From positions 186,001 to 250,000 of the forward strand of contig DLHJ01000012.1 in NCBI GenBank assembly GCA_002483145.1: a stretch of DNA of 64,000 nucleotides, read 5' to 3'. This document shows positions 35,130 to 44,594 of the stretch, piece by piece. The notes under the pieces were generated by a model, which ran no database searches, had not been told where the DNA came from, and saw only the letters and a program-made list of their open reading frames with translations. The translations under genes were made by a program, and so were the position numbers. The DNA comes from Cellvibrio sp. UBA7671 (lineage in GTDB: Bacteria > Pseudomonadota > Gammaproteobacteria > Pseudomonadales > Cellvibrionaceae). How positions within the stretch are numbered: position 1 is the first letter of the stretch; every line of letters begins with the position of its first letter.

Positions 35130-36083
35130 ATGGCTATCTCTCTCGGCGTGGTAATGGACCCTATCGCAGATATCAAATTCTATAAAGACACGACGCTGGC
35201 GCTATTGTTGGCGGCGCAAGAGCGCGGTTGGGATCTGCATTATATGGAGCAGAGTGATCTCTACCTCCTGCAAGGCGAAGCGCGCGCGAATACGCGCAAC
35301 CTGTTTGTTGCCGACAATGGTGATAGTTGGTTTGAGCTGGGTTTGCATGAGGATAAAAAACTGGGTGATCTGGATGTGATCATCATGCGCAAAGACCCGC
35401 CCTTTGATAACGAGTATATCTATAGTACCTACATCCTCGAGGCGGCCCAGAATCAGGGTGCGCTGGTGGTCAATGATCCGCGCAGCCTGCGCGACTGCAA
35501 TGAAAAAATCTTTGCGACCCAATTTCCGCAGTGCTGCCCGCCAGTGTTGGTCAGCCGCGATATGCTGCGCCTGCGCGACTTTCACCGCAGCCATGGCGAT
35601 GTGATTTTTAAACCGCTCGATGGCATGGGCGGCAGCCGTATTTTCCGCTGCCGTCAGGACGACCCCAATGTCGGCGTCATTTTGGAAACCCTCACCGAAT
35701 TTGGTGCCCAGACGATTATGGCGCAGCGCTATATCCCGGAAATCACTGAGGGCGACAAGCGCATTTTGGTGGTGGACGGCGAACCGGTTCCCTACTGCCT
35801 CGCGCGCATTCCTGCGCAGGGTGAGACGCGCGGGAATCTGGCGGCGGGCGGGACGGGAGTTGCTCAACCGCTCACCGATCAGGATTACTGGATTGTCGAG
35901 CAGGTGGCACCCACGCTGAAAACCAAGGGTCTGTTATTTGTCGGTCTTGATGTCATCGGCAACTACCTGACTGAGATTAACGTTACCAGCCCCACCTGCG
36001 CGCGCGAAATCGACAAGGCCTATAACACGGGAATTGGGTCACGGCTTATCGACGCCATAGAGCGTAAATTAGCGGCGCAGTAA
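35130..36083 (+). CDS. gshB: Glutathione synthetase
   Basis: A 317-residue ATP-grasp enzyme joining gamma-glutamylcysteine and glycine to make glutathione in the cytoplasm. DVIIMRKDPPFDNEYIYSTYIL, IFKPLDGMGGSRIFR and TEINVTSPTCAREID are strong GshB blocks. Length is normal. The gene order gshB-tonB-algH-ruvX beside pilG copies that of Pseudomonas. Confidence 0.97.
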   Translation: MAISLGVVMDPIADIKFYKDTTLALLLAAQERGWDLHYMEQSDLYLLQGEARANTRNLFVADNGDSWFELGLHEDKKLGDLDVIIMRKDPPFDNEYIYSTYILEAAQNQGALVVNDPRSLRDCNEKIFATQFPQCCPPVLVSRDMLRLRDFHRSHGDVIFKPLDGMGGSRIFRCRQDDPNVGVILETLTEFGAQTIMAQRYIPEITEGDKRILVVDGEPVPYCLARIPAQGETRGNLAAGGTGVAQPLTDQDYWIVEQVAPTLKTKGLLFVGLDVIGNYLTEINVTSPTCAREIDKAYNTGIGSRLIDAIERKLAAQ

Positions 36084-36127
36084 TCAGCTAAGACAATGCT
36101 GCATTTCCCAATACCAGAGTAGATCGA

Positions 36128-37051
36128 ATGAATCAGGCCGTTGCCTTGGAAGAAGAAAGTCTCGCCGTGCCGCCGGTCGATACCGGTGATCGCCTGAGCT
36201 TTACCTTTTTTCTGGCCATAGCTTTGCACGCCTTTTTAATCTTGGGCTTTAGTTTCAAGCTACCTGATCACAGTAATACTTCACAGACGATCGAGATCAC
36301 ACTCGCGACACATAAATCGCTGAAAGCACCGGACAACGCTGACTTCCTCGCCCAACACAACCAGGAGGCGAGTGGCACCCTCGATGAAGCCAAGCAACTC
36401 ACCACCGAGCGTCAAGCGGAGTTTGCCGATACCCAGGTGCGCGAGGTAAACCCGGTACCGCAGCAACAGGCGGCTTCCACAAAAAAGATTAAAGAGCAGC
36501 AACTGCTTTCGACTACTGCCAAAAGCACCCAGACTACCCAGCTCAAACTGAACCCTGATGAGCGCGAAGAGCGCGAGGCACTAGACGGTTTGATGGAAGA
36601 CCAGCCGCTGGATTCCACAGAAATTGCCAGCCTGCAAGCCAAGTTGGATAAACAGCGGCAAGAGTATGCCAAGCGCCCACGTGTGCGGACGCTCACGTCG
36701 GTGTCCACCAAGGAATCGTTTGATGCCAAATACTTGCACGAGTGGGGCACCAAGATCGAACAAGTGGGCAACCGCAATTATCCCAAAGAAGCATTGAGTC
36801 GCCACATTACCGGCCACTTGCGCTTGTCGGTAGTGATCAACCCCGATGGCACTATCTACGAAATCAAAGTTCTGCAATCGTCCGGCCAGCGCATACTCGA
36901 TGATGCCGCGCGCCAAATCGTGCGTCTTTCATCACCCTTCGCAAGCTTCCCTCCCGAGATACGCAAACAGGCCGACCGCTTGCAGATTATTCGCACCTGG
37001 AATTTTGAAATCACCGGCCAAGGTTCCACTATCACCACGTCGGCCAATTGA
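36128..37051 (+). CDS. TonB-family energy transducer (TonB3-like)
   Basis: A 307-residue inner-membrane protein. One transmembrane helix near residues 27-46 (FFLAIALHAFLILGFSF), then a long charged, Gln-rich periplasmic region (about 60-200). The C-terminal TonB domain (about 215-300) has GHLRLSVVINPDGTIYEIKVLQSSG. The gene occupies the place of tonB3 in Pseudomonas, which affects twitching motility. It could also energise the TonB receptor encoded at 49.1 kb. Confidence 0.85.
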   Translation: MNQAVALEEESLAVPPVDTGDRLSFTFFLAIALHAFLILGFSFKLPDHSNTSQTIEITLATHKSLKAPDNADFLAQHNQEASGTLDEAKQLTTERQAEFADTQVREVNPVPQQQAASTKKIKEQQLLSTTAKSTQTTQLKLNPDEREEREALDGLMEDQPLDSTEIASLQAKLDKQRQEYAKRPRVRTLTSVSTKESFDAKYLHEWGTKIEQVGNRNYPKEALSRHITGHLRLSVVINPDGTIYEIKVLQSSGQRILDDAARQIVRLSSPFASFPPEIRKQADRLQIIRTWNFEITGQGSTITTSAN

Positions 37052-37114
37052 TCAGCAACCAATAAATTTGCCGCCCCTGCTTGTTTTACCTTTGTTAGGC
37101 CTCATACTGAATCC

Positions 37115-37711
37115 ATGAACGAAAAAAGCACATTGACTACAAGTTACGATGAACTTACCCCAGGCAGTTTGCGCGACCATTTTCTTATCGCTATGCCGGG
37201 TTTGAATGATTCATCCTTTGCCCACACAGTGACTTACATTTGTGAGCACAGTGACAAAGGTGCTATGGGGGTGGTTATCAATACCGCCACACCTATGCTG
37301 CTCAAAGAAATTTTTTCGCAGATGGATCTTGATGACCTCTCTGACCAAGGCGATCAGATTGTAATGAGTGGTGGGCCGGTGCAGCCTGAGCGCGGTTTTG
37401 TGCTCCATAGCAATGAGGCCAAATGGCAATCGACGCTGGAAATATCACCCGACATCAGCCTCACCGCCTCGCGCGATATTATTACTGCCCTTGCTGCCGG
37501 CCGCGGGCCCAAGCAATGTTTGATTGCGCTCGGTTATGCCGGTTGGGGTGAAGGTCAGTTGGAGGCGGAAATTGCAGCAAACAGCTGGCTCACAGTGCCG
37601 GCCGATAAAGACATTATTTTCAACACCCCGTTTGAAGAGCGCTGGACGTCAGCGGCGCAAACTCTGGGTATTGATGTCAATTTAATTTCCAGTACTGCTG
37701 GTCACGCCTGA
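37115..37711 (+). CDS. algH: AlgH/YqgE family protein
   Basis: A 198-residue protein of the UPF0301 (AlgH/YqgE) family. HFLIAMPGLNDSSFAHTVTYICEHSDKGAMGVVIN is the family signature. The biochemical role is unsettled; in Pseudomonas it was linked to alginate regulation. It lies directly before ruvX, a widely conserved pair. Confidence 0.93.
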   Translation: MNEKSTLTTSYDELTPGSLRDHFLIAMPGLNDSSFAHTVTYICEHSDKGAMGVVINTATPMLLKEIFSQMDLDDLSDQGDQIVMSGGPVQPERGFVLHSNEAKWQSTLEISPDISLTASRDIITALAAGRGPKQCLIALGYAGWGEGQLEAEIAANSWLTVPADKDIIFNTPFEERWTSAAQTLGIDVNLISSTAGHA

Positions 37712-37750
37712 GCTTTCAGGCCCTGCGCGCTTAAGCTTGTTTGAATAATT

Positions 37751-38170
37751 ATGATTAAAACCTTGCTTGCCTTTGATTACGGCACTAAAAATATTGGTGT
37801 CGCCTCCGGCCAAACCATTACCCGCTCCGCTAATTCCCAAGCGCCGTTAAAAGCCAAAGATGGGATTCCCGATTGGAACCAAATTGAAAAATTATTGAAG
37901 GAATGGCAGCCTGATTTGGTGTTGGTGGGTTTGCCACTCAATATGGACGAAAGTGAAAGTGAACTCAGCGCGCGTGCGCGCAAATTTGCCAACCGCTTGC
38001 ACGGCCGCTTTGGCGTAAAAGTGGAATTGGTGGATGAACGTCTGAGCAGTTTTGAAGCAAAAAGTGAAGTGATGGAGCGAGGTGGTTCGCGTGATTATAA
38101 ACATAATCCGGTTGATTCTATTGCTGCGCGACTGATTTTGGAAAGTTGGTTGAAACAAAACCAACCTTGA
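37751..38170 (+). CDS. ruvX: RuvX/YqgF Holliday-junction resolvase-like nuclease
   Basis: A 139-residue RNase H-fold protein. [17 protein letters not shown] carries the first acidic residue, [12 protein letters not shown] and [13 protein letters not shown] follow, and [16 protein letters not shown] has the C-terminal Asp. Family members act on pre-16S rRNA 5' ends or DNA junctions. A strong bidirectional terminator separates it from pilU. Confidence 0.94.
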   Translation: MIKTLLAFDYGTKNIGVASGQTITRSANSQAPLKAKDGIPDWNQIEKLLKEWQPDLVLVGLPLNMDESESELSARARKFANRLHGRFGVKVELVDERLSSFEAKSEVMERGGSRDYKHNPVDSIAARLILESWLKQNQP

Positions 38171-38190
38171 CCTCATTCAGGTCTAACCAT

Positions 38191-38220
38191 AAAAAATGCC
38201 GGAATGACCCGGCATTTTTT
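38191..38220. terminator. Bidirectional terminator between ruvX and pilU
   Basis: AAAAAATGCCGG and CCGGCATTTTTT form perfect 12-base arms with a six-base loop. A and T tracts on both sides let it act for both convergent genes. Confidence 0.9.
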
Positions 38221-38241
38221 ATGGAGATGATGTTTGGTATT

Positions 38242-39387
38242 TTAAAACATCTTGCCGCGATTGTTGTGCTCATCACTTTGGATCGACAAACTATCTGCTG
38301 CATGGGATAAATAATTTGCATCGGTTTCAGAACCGAGTTTGATCATCAAACGCAAGTCGTTGGGTGAGTCGGCGTGCAACAGTGCATCTTCATAGGTGAT
38401 CTCGCCGTTGTCGTAAAGCGCATAAAGTGCCTGATCGAATGTTTGCATTCCGAGTTCGGTTGAACGCTTCATCAACTCTTTCAAATCCGACACTTCGCCT
38501 TTGCGGATTAAATCCTGCGCCAGCGGGGTGTTGATCATAATTTCCAGACAAGCGCGGCGACCGTTGCCGTCGGGTGTCGGAATTAATTGCTGCGCGACAA
38601 TCGCTTTCAGGTTGAGCGACAAATCCATCCATAATTGGCGGTGGCGATCGGCAGGGAAGAAGTGAATGATGCGGTCGAGCGCCTGGTTGGCGTTGTTGGC
38701 GTGCAATGTACACAGACACAGGTGGCCGGTTTCCGCAAACGCTATCGCGTGGTCCATGGTTTCGCGCGAACGCACCTCACCAATCAAAATGACATCAGGT
38801 GCTTGTCGCAAGGTATTTTTCAGCGCTACTTCGAAGGATTCAGTATCAATACCTACTTCGCGCTGGGTAATAATGCAACCCTGGTGTTGGTGGATAAATT
38901 CAATCGGGTCTTCAATCGAAATAATATGACCTTTGGAATTTTGGTTGCGATGGCCAATCATGGCGGCGAGCGATGTGGATTTACCGGTACCGGTCGCGCC
39001 CACAAAAATAATCAGGCCACGTTTGGTCATGGCCAATTCTTTGATGATTTCCGGCAGTCCTAATTCATCGGGTGCAGGGATTTTGGTTTCAATACGGCGC
39101 AATACCATGCCCGCCAAATTGCGCTGGTAAAACGCACTGGCACGGAAGCGGCCAATACCGCGCGCGCTCACCGCAAAATTCAGTTCTTTCTTTTCGATAA
39201 ATTCCGCGCGTTGTTTTTCATTCATCACACTCAGCACCAGCTCGCGTGCTTTTTCCGGCGCCAGCGGTGTGGCAGTGACGGGCACCACTTTGCCGTGGAC
39301 TTTGATCGAAGGTGGCACACCGGCGGTGATAAATAAATCCGACGCGCCCTTCTCTACCATCAACGATAATAACCGATCAAAATCCAT
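38242..39387 (-). CDS. pilU: Type IV pilus retraction ATPase PilU
   Basis: A 381-residue secretion-type hexameric ATPase, partner of PilT in pilus disassembly. The Walker A block is IFVGATGTGKSTSLAAMIG near residue 130. The Asp box and Walker B lie in VILIGEVRSRETMDHAI, and the His box in HLCLCTLHANNANQAL. A C-terminal extension beyond PilT length is typical of PilU. It follows pilT by 77 bases. Confidence 0.94.
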   Translation of the reverse strand: MDFDRLLSLMVEKGASDLFITAGVPPSIKVHGKVVPVTATPLAPEKARELVLSVMNEKQRAEFIEKKELNFAVSARGIGRFRASAFYQRNLAGMVLRRIETKIPAPDELGLPEIIKELAMTKRGLIIFVGATGTGKSTSLAAMIGHRNQNSKGHIISIEDPIEFIHQHQGCIITQREVGIDTESFEVALKNTLRQAPDVILIGEVRSRETMDHAIAFAETGHLCLCTLHANNANQALDRIIHFFPADRHRQLWMDLSLNLKAIVAQQLIPTPDGNGRRACLEIMINTPLAQDLIRKGEVSDLKELMKRSTELGMQTFDQALYALYDNGEITYEDALLHADSPNDLRLMIKLGSETDANYLSHAADSLSIQSDEHNNRGKMF

Positions 39388-39464
39388 AACAATGCACCCT
39401 AAAAATTATTGAAAAATTGTGCTGTGGGATAACAAGAAAATTAAACACGCTCCGGCACACTTTA

Positions 39465-40499
39465 TTAAAAGTTTTCCGGAAACTTGGCCTTACCCTTGGC
39501 CGCTTCGCGGCTGATGATACGGCGCGAGACCAGATCGGCCAGACACTGGTCCATGGTCTGCATGCCGAGCGACGCACCGGTTTGGATTGCCGAATACATT
39601 TGCGCGACCTTGTCTTCGCGGATCAGGTTACGGATCGCCGAAGTACCGCGCATAATTTCGTGCGCCGCCACGCGGCCGCCGCCGTTTTTCTTCATCAAGG
39701 TTTGTGAAATTACCGCTTGTAAGGATTCCGACAACATTGAACGCACCATGGATTTTTCATTTGCCGGGAATACGTCCACGATACGGTCGATGGTTTTAGC
39801 CGCTGATGTGGTATGCAGTGTGCCGAATACCAGGTGGCCAGTTTCTGCGGCGGTCAGTGCGAGGCGGATGGTTTCTAGATCGCGCATCTCACCGACGAGA
39901 ATAATGTCAGGGTCTTCACGCAGCGCCGAGCGCAATGCTTCGTTAAAACCGTGAGTATCGCGGTGGACTTCGCGCTGGTTGATCAGGCATTTTTTGGATT
40001 CGTGTACGAATTCAATGGGGTCTTCGATGGTGAGTACGTGTTCGTATTTGTTGTCATTGATGTAGTCGATCATGGCCGCCAGGGTAGTGGATTTTCCTGA
40101 ACCAGTCGGTCCGGTCACCAGCACCAGGCCGCGCGGTACGGCGCAGATATCGCGGAACACATTGCCCATGCCCAACTCTTCCATGGTCAGTACCTTGGAG
40201 GGAATGGTACGGAACACGGCACCGGCACCGCGGTTCTGGTTAAAGGCGTTAACGCGAAAGCGCGCGACACCCGGCACTTCAAATGAAAAGTCGGTTTCCA
40301 GGAATTCTTCATAGTCCTTGCGCTGCTTGTCATTCATAATGTCGTAGATCAAGCCATGCACCTGCTTGTGCTCCATGGGCGGCAGGTTGATGCGGCGTAC
40401 GTCGCCATCCACGCGGATCATCGGTGGCAGACCCGCCGAGAGATGCAAGTCAGATGCGCCTTGTTTGGCGCTGAAGGCCAGGAGTTCGGTGATATCCAT
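39465..40499 (-). CDS. pilT: Type IV pilus retraction ATPase PilT
   Basis: A 344-residue hexameric ATPase that powers pilus retraction and twitching. Walker A LVTGPTGSGKSTTLAAMID lies near residue 130. Walker B is IILVGEMRDLETIRLAL and the His box HLVFGTLHTTSAAKTIDR. The AIRNLIRE motif, essential for retraction in PilT, is present (TSAIRNLIREDK). It is divergent from yggS, as in Pseudomonas. Confidence 0.97.
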   Translation of the reverse strand: MDITELLAFSAKQGASDLHLSAGLPPMIRVDGDVRRINLPPMEHKQVHGLIYDIMNDKQRKDYEEFLETDFSFEVPGVARFRVNAFNQNRGAGAVFRTIPSKVLTMEELGMGNVFRDICAVPRGLVLVTGPTGSGKSTTLAAMIDYINDNKYEHVLTIEDPIEFVHESKKCLINQREVHRDTHGFNEALRSALREDPDIILVGEMRDLETIRLALTAAETGHLVFGTLHTTSAAKTIDRIVDVFPANEKSMVRSMLSESLQAVISQTLMKKNGGGRVAAHEIMRGTSAIRNLIREDKVAQMYSAIQTGASLGMQTMDQCLADLVSRRIISREAAKGKAKFPENF

Positions 40500-40561
40500 C
40501 AGAGCAACCTTTTGTTATTTGTCTGCAGTGCAGACCTTTGTGGCTAATTAGAAAACGGAAT

Positions 40562-41266
40562 ATGCACAAGATAGACGACCAGCTCGCGAAAGTCACCGCA
40601 CGAATTCACCAAGCCGCCACAGCCGCCGGACGAAATCCGCAAACTGTGCAGTTGATCGCTGTGAGTAAAACCCAAGCTGCACAGGCCTTGGCCAATGCCT
40701 ATGCCTGGGGGCAGCGCGCCTTTGGTGAAAACTACCTGCAGGAAGCGCTCGACAAACAAGTTCAACTGGCCGATCTGAAAGATATTGAATGGCACTTTAT
40801 CGGCCCGATCCAATCCAACAAAACCCGCCCGATAGCGGCGCACTTTAGCTGGGTACACTCGGTCGATCGCCTGAAAATCGCCCAGCGCTTGAGTGAACAG
40901 CGCCCGCCAGAGCTGCCGCCACTGAATATCTGTGTGCAAGTAAATATAGACGATGAAACCACCAAGTCAGGTGTCAGCCTTACGGAATTACCGGTTTTAG
41001 TCGCAGCGATCAGCCAATTGCCGCGCCTACGTTTGCGCGGGCTGATGGCAATACCCGCCGCGACCAACAATCCCGCGCAGCAGCGCGCCGCTTTTGCTAA
41101 ATTGCACCGCGCACTCGAATCGTTAAACCTGCAGGGTTATGGGCTTGATTGCCTGTCCATGGGCATGTCGGGCGATATGGAAGCGGCGATCGCCGAAGGA
41201 GCGACCTTTGTGCGTGTTGGTACGGATATTTTTGGCGCTCGCCCTAAAGCGAGTGCGGGACAATAA
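40562..41266 (+). CDS. YggS/PROSC-type pyridoxal phosphate homeostasis protein
   Basis: A 234-residue PLP-binding protein of the YggS family that buffers free pyridoxal phosphate. The PLP lysine is in QLIAVSKTQ, and FGENYLQEALDK, EWHFIGPIQSNK and CLSMGMSGDMEAAIAEGA are conserved. The start at 40562 (MHKIDDQLAKV) fits the family; the frame reaches back to 40538. It precedes proC by 24 bases, a common pair. Confidence 0.93.
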   Translation: MHKIDDQLAKVTARIHQAATAAGRNPQTVQLIAVSKTQAAQALANAYAWGQRAFGENYLQEALDKQVQLADLKDIEWHFIGPIQSNKTRPIAAHFSWVHSVDRLKIAQRLSEQRPPELPPLNICVQVNIDDETTKSGVSLTELPVLVAAISQLPRLRLRGLMAIPAATNNPAQQRAAFAKLHRALESLNLQGYGLDCLSMGMSGDMEAAIAEGATFVRVGTDIFGARPKASAGQ

Positions 41267-41289
41267 TTTTTTAACCTTAAGGGTTTACT

Positions 41290-42111
41290 GTGAAAACATC
41301 CAGGATTGCATTTATCGGCGCAGGCAATATGGCCAAGGCGATTATCGGTGGCCTGTTGGCCGAAGGTTTTACCCGTGCGCAGATCAGCGCCGCTGGCCCG
41401 CGCAAGGAAACACTCAATAAAGTGGCGGATGAATTCGGTATTGCGGTCAGTACCGACAATGCCGCAACTGCCGCTCATGCCGATGTGATTGTGCTCGGGG
41501 TGAAACCGCAAATGCTGAAAGAAGTTGCGCTCGGTTTGCGCGGATCCCTGACGCATAAACCGCTGATTATTTCGGTCGCGGCGGGTATTACCACGGCGAG
41601 TATCGCGAGTTGGTTGGGTGAGGATCAGGCCATCGTCCGTTGTATGCCTAATACGCCATCACAATTGCGCGCTGGTGCCAGTGGTTTATATGCAAATGCA
41701 CTGGTGAGTGACGAACAAAAATCGGCCGCTAATTCGATTCTCGGTGCAGTGGGCATTGTGCAGTGGTTGGATGATGAAGCTTTATTAAATCCAGTCACCG
41801 CTGTTTCCGGTTCCGGCCCTGCTTATTTCTTTTTATTGATGGAAGCGATGATCGATGCGGGTGTTGAATTGGGGTTAACTCGTGAGTGCGCCGCCGAGTT
41901 GACCTTGCAAACTGCACTGGGCGCCGCCATGCTCGCCAAAGATAGTGAGTTTGATGTGGCTGAATTGCGCCGTCGCGTTACCTCACCCAAAGGCACCACA
42001 GAGCAAGCCATTCTGTCATTTGAACAAGACAATTTGCGTGCAAGCGTATTAAAAGCCATGACCGCTTGTTCCAGCCGCGCCGTGGAATTGTCCGAGCTGT
42101 TAGGCAAGTAA
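41290..42111 (+). CDS. proC: Pyrroline-5-carboxylate reductase
   Basis: A 273-residue NAD(P)H-dependent reductase making proline from pyrroline-5-carboxylate. The Rossmann motif IAFIGAGNMAKAIIGG is at the N terminus. MPNTPSQLRAGASGLYAN and VSGSGPAYFFLLMEAMIDAG form the catalytic and dimer blocks. Normal length, in the yggS-proC-yggT order. Confidence 0.97.
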   Translation: MKTSRIAFIGAGNMAKAIIGGLLAEGFTRAQISAAGPRKETLNKVADEFGIAVSTDNAATAAHADVIVLGVKPQMLKEVALGLRGSLTHKPLIISVAAGITTASIASWLGEDQAIVRCMPNTPSQLRAGASGLYANALVSDEQKSAANSILGAVGIVQWLDDEALLNPVTAVSGSGPAYFFLLMEAMIDAGVELGLTRECAAELTLQTALGAAMLAKDSEFDVAELRRRVTSPKGTTEQAILSFEQDNLRASVLKAMTACSSRAVELSELLGK

Positions 42112-42160
42112 TCTTTTTTTGCGCTCAACTTTTTATTGAAAACTATCACCGGAGATTTTC

Positions 42161-42754
42161 ATGTTCGCCAATATTTTGCATCTGATTGTTTATAGCTTGA
42201 TGTCGCTGTTTCTGGTGATTGTGATTTTGCGTTTTTTACTGCAATTGGTGCGCGCCGATTTTTATAATCCCGTTTCGCAAGCGATTGTCAAAATCACCAT
42301 GCCGCTGTTAAAACCGCTGCGCAAATTTATTCCCAGTGTGTTGGGGATTGATACGGCCTCTGTGGTGTTAATTATCCTGGTGCAATTGTTGGCTACGGCA
42401 ATTTTGTCCACCATTATGGGCGCTCCGGGGCTGATCCTGAATCCGCTGCCGCTGATCCTGTGGGGCATCATCGGCGCGCTCACTATTATTTCCAGCATAT
42501 TTTTCTGGTGCATGATCATCAGCATTATTGGCAGTTTTGTCGCGCCTATGAGCCATCACCCACTGCTCACCCTCGCCAATCAAATTATCGATCCACTTGC
42601 GGCGCCCATCCGTAAAGTGATTCCGCCACTGGGCGGGGTGCTGGATATATCGCCGATTATTATTTTATTGGGGTTAAAAATTGTGGATATGTTAATTGCG
42701 CGTCTCGCCAATCTTGTCGGCGTATACCCGCAATTGGTACTGGGTTATTGGTAA
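42161..42754 (+). CDS. YggT family membrane protein
   Basis: A 197-residue inner-membrane protein made of two YggT repeats, each with two helices and a conserved RADFYNPVSQAIVKITMPLLKPLRKFIP or HPLLTLANQIIDPLAAPIRKVIPP segment. The role is not firmly known; it has been tied to cell division, osmotic stress and membrane integrity in other bacteria. Cotranscription with proC is likely. Confidence 0.92.
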   Translation: MFANILHLIVYSLMSLFLVIVILRFLLQLVRADFYNPVSQAIVKITMPLLKPLRKFIPSVLGIDTASVVLIILVQLLATAILSTIMGAPGLILNPLPLILWGIIGALTIISSIFFWCMIISIIGSFVAPMSHHPLLTLANQIIDPLAAPIRKVIPPLGGVLDISPIIILLGLKIVDMLIARLANLVGVYPQLVLGYW

Positions 42755-42767
42755 TACCGGAGTGCCC

Positions 42768-43067
42768 ATGTACGCCGTAATTTTCCACGCTGAAATCGCC
42801 CAGCTCGACGACGAGTATTTTGCAACTGCCAAACAGATGCGCGAGTTGGCGATGACACATTACGGCTGCGTCAATTTTGTCGCGACTACCGAAGGGAGTC
42901 GTGAAATAGCGATTTCCTATTGGCCGAGCCTCGACCATATCAAGCTTTGGAAACAAAATTCCGACCACCTGCGGGCGCAGCAACAGGGAAAGTCGCGCTG
43001 GTATAAATCCTACAAAGTGGAAGTGGTTGAGCTGTTACGAACCTACGAGTCAACTTTCTCCCATTAA
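42768..43067 (+). CDS. Small ABM-type (dimeric alpha/beta barrel) protein
   Basis: A 99-residue protein resembling antibiotic biosynthesis monooxygenase (ABM) domain proteins: a short N-terminal strand YAVIFHAEI, REIAISYWPSLDHIKLWKQNSDH and a final strand. GGAG five bases upstream sets the start at 42768. The substrate is unknown. It starts 13 bases after yggT and is the last gene before the 43-53.5 kb segment that departs from Pseudomonas order. Confidence 0.75.
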   Translation: MYAVIFHAEIAQLDDEYFATAKQMRELAMTHYGCVNFVATTEGSREIAISYWPSLDHIKLWKQNSDHLRAQQQGKSRWYKSYKVEVVELLRTYESTFSH

Positions 43068-43148
43068 TGTCTATCCGAGTCTTTTTCTAGACTAATCTCC
43101 TCTTACCGGTTGGCTAATTTGGCAACCAGTAAAGTTTTATCTGAAATC

Positions 43149-43176
43149 TGAATCCAAAACCCGTCATCGCCCGTAC
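43149..43176 (+). promoter_or_regulatory. Predicted ECF-sigma promoter of the sigma/anti-sigma operon
   Basis: TGAATCCAAAACCC (43149-43162) followed after eight bases by CCGTAC (43171). The same 14-mer with CCGT at the same distance precedes the DUF4331 gene. Layout fits an ECF -35/-10 pair with a spacer of about 15, indicating autoregulation. Confidence 0.7.
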
Positions 43177-43246
43177 AGCACTCGAATCGGCCCAATTCTG
43201 TCGGAGCGCAGGGGCTGCAAAAGCAACCATAACAACGAGAATTCCT

Positions 43247-43789
43247 ATGGATCCGAATCACGATTTTCTCCATCTGCTCAGCGCCACCGCGCAGGGCGAC
43301 CGGTTGGCATTTGCCGATTTGTATCGCCAGACGGCGGGCAAGCTCTACGCGATCAGCCTGCAAATGTTGCGGCGCCGCGATTTGGCGGAAGAGGCCGTGC
43401 AAGAAGCGTTTGTGCGTATCTGGCACAACGCTGGTGATTACCAACATGAGAAGGGCACTGTGCTTACCTGGATGATAAGTATCGTCCGCTATCGGGCACT
43501 CGATATGCTGCGTGCAACCAAGAGCCGCCGAGAAACGGGCGACGAGGGTTTGGAAGAGGCGCTCGATGAGCAGTCCCCGGAACAGGAATTGTATGAACAG
43601 CGCGACCGCGTGCGCATCGACCGCTGTATGGACCGGCTTGATGAGGGACAGCGCCAGGCAATAGAAATGGCCTATTTTCGCGGCCTCACCCACATGGAAG
43701 TGTGCGATCAGATGGAAACTCCCCTGGGTACCATCAAAACCTGGATTCGCCGTGGTCTGGAACGTTTAAAGAGGTGTCTTGAATCATGA
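43247..43789 (+). CDS. ECF RNA polymerase sigma factor (SigK-like)
   Basis: A 180-residue group 4 sigma factor. Region 2 reads FADLYRQTAGKLYAISLQMLRRRDLAEEAVQEAFVRIWHNAG, then TWMISIVRYRALDMLR. Region 4 is AIEMAYFRGLTHMEVCDQMETPLGTIKTWIRRGLERL, the helix-turn-helix that reads the -35. Its stop overlaps the start of the anti-sigma gene by four bases. The shared promoter motif says it controls itself and the DUF4331 gene. Confidence 0.93.
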   Translation: MDPNHDFLHLLSATAQGDRLAFADLYRQTAGKLYAISLQMLRRRDLAEEAVQEAFVRIWHNAGDYQHEKGTVLTWMISIVRYRALDMLRATKSRRETGDEGLEEALDEQSPEQELYEQRDRVRIDRCMDRLDEGQRQAIEMAYFRGLTHMEVCDQMETPLGTIKTWIRRGLERLKRCLES

Positions 43790-44490
43790 ATTATTTAACC
43801 GAAGAGCGCCAAAACGCACTGTCTTCCGAATACGTATTGGGCAGTTTGCATGGCCCCGCACGGATCCGTTTCCAGCGGCTGTTGATGCAGCACAACAGTA
43901 TGCGTCATACCCTCTGGCGCTGGGAAAGCCGCCTGAACGAGTTAGGCACAGCGCTGCCAGATGTTCAGCCAGCGCCGGAAGTCTGGGAGCGAATCCAAGC
44001 CCGGTTAGGTTTCACTACAGTGCCACCCGTTACATCATCCAACGTGGTGAGCTTGCCGCAGCGCAAACCGCGCGCTCTGCAATGGCTCGCCGGATTGTCA
44101 GCTGCCGCCGCGATCCTGATGGCAGTACTGCTCGTCAATCTGCAACCGGTCGAACCCTTGTTGCCCGGTCAAATTGCCGTGGTACAAAGCGAAAAAGCCC
44201 AGGCGCTTTGGCTGATCGAATTGCGCGAAGATCAACTGCTGGTTACCGCCACCGACAAATTCAAAGCACTGGATAATCAGGACTACGAATTGTGGATGGT
44301 TGCCGCCGATGGTCGCCCACCGATCTCGCTGGGTCTGTTACCCAAACAAGGCAAGCTGAGTTTGCCACGCTCTGTGTTGTTTGATCAGGTGCAAGTGGCG
44401 GCCCTCGCGGTGAGTCTGGAACCGCTGGGCGGATCGCCCACTGGCCAACCGACAACCGTGTTGTACACGGCGGAATTGGTGGCGATGTAA
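43786..44490 (+). CDS. RskA-type anti-sigma factor
   Basis: A 234-residue single-pass membrane protein. The cytoplasmic N-terminal domain (about residues 1-95) would bind the sigma factor. A helix near 103-121 (WLAGLSAAAAILMAVLLV) crosses the membrane. The extracytoplasmic domain contains QDYELWMVAADGRPPISLGLLPKQG and AVSLEPLGGSPTGQPT, hallmarks of the anti-sigma-K (RskA) C-terminal domain. Release probably needs regulated cleavage. The inducing signal is unknown. Confidence 0.9.
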   Translation: MNYLTEERQNALSSEYVLGSLHGPARIRFQRLLMQHNSMRHTLWRWESRLNELGTALPDVQPAPEVWERIQARLGFTTVPPVTSSNVVSLPQRKPRALQWLAGLSAAAAILMAVLLVNLQPVEPLLPGQIAVVQSEKAQALWLIELREDQLLVTATDKFKALDNQDYELWMVAADGRPPISLGLLPKQGKLSLPRSVLFDQVQVAALAVSLEPLGGSPTGQPTTVLYTAELVAM

Positions 44491-44521
44491 TTAGATAATT
44501 TGAGTTTGAGCGATTGTTGAG

Positions 44522-44544
44522 CCCCGCCCTGTGCGGGGTTTTTT
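44522..44544 (+). terminator. Terminator after the sigma/anti-sigma operon
   Basis: CCCCGC and GCGGGG pair around a five-base loop, followed by six T residues. Confidence 0.88.
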
Positions 44545-44594
44545 ATGCCTGTAAAAAACTATTTTCACGTAATTGCAAAATAATCATAAAAAGT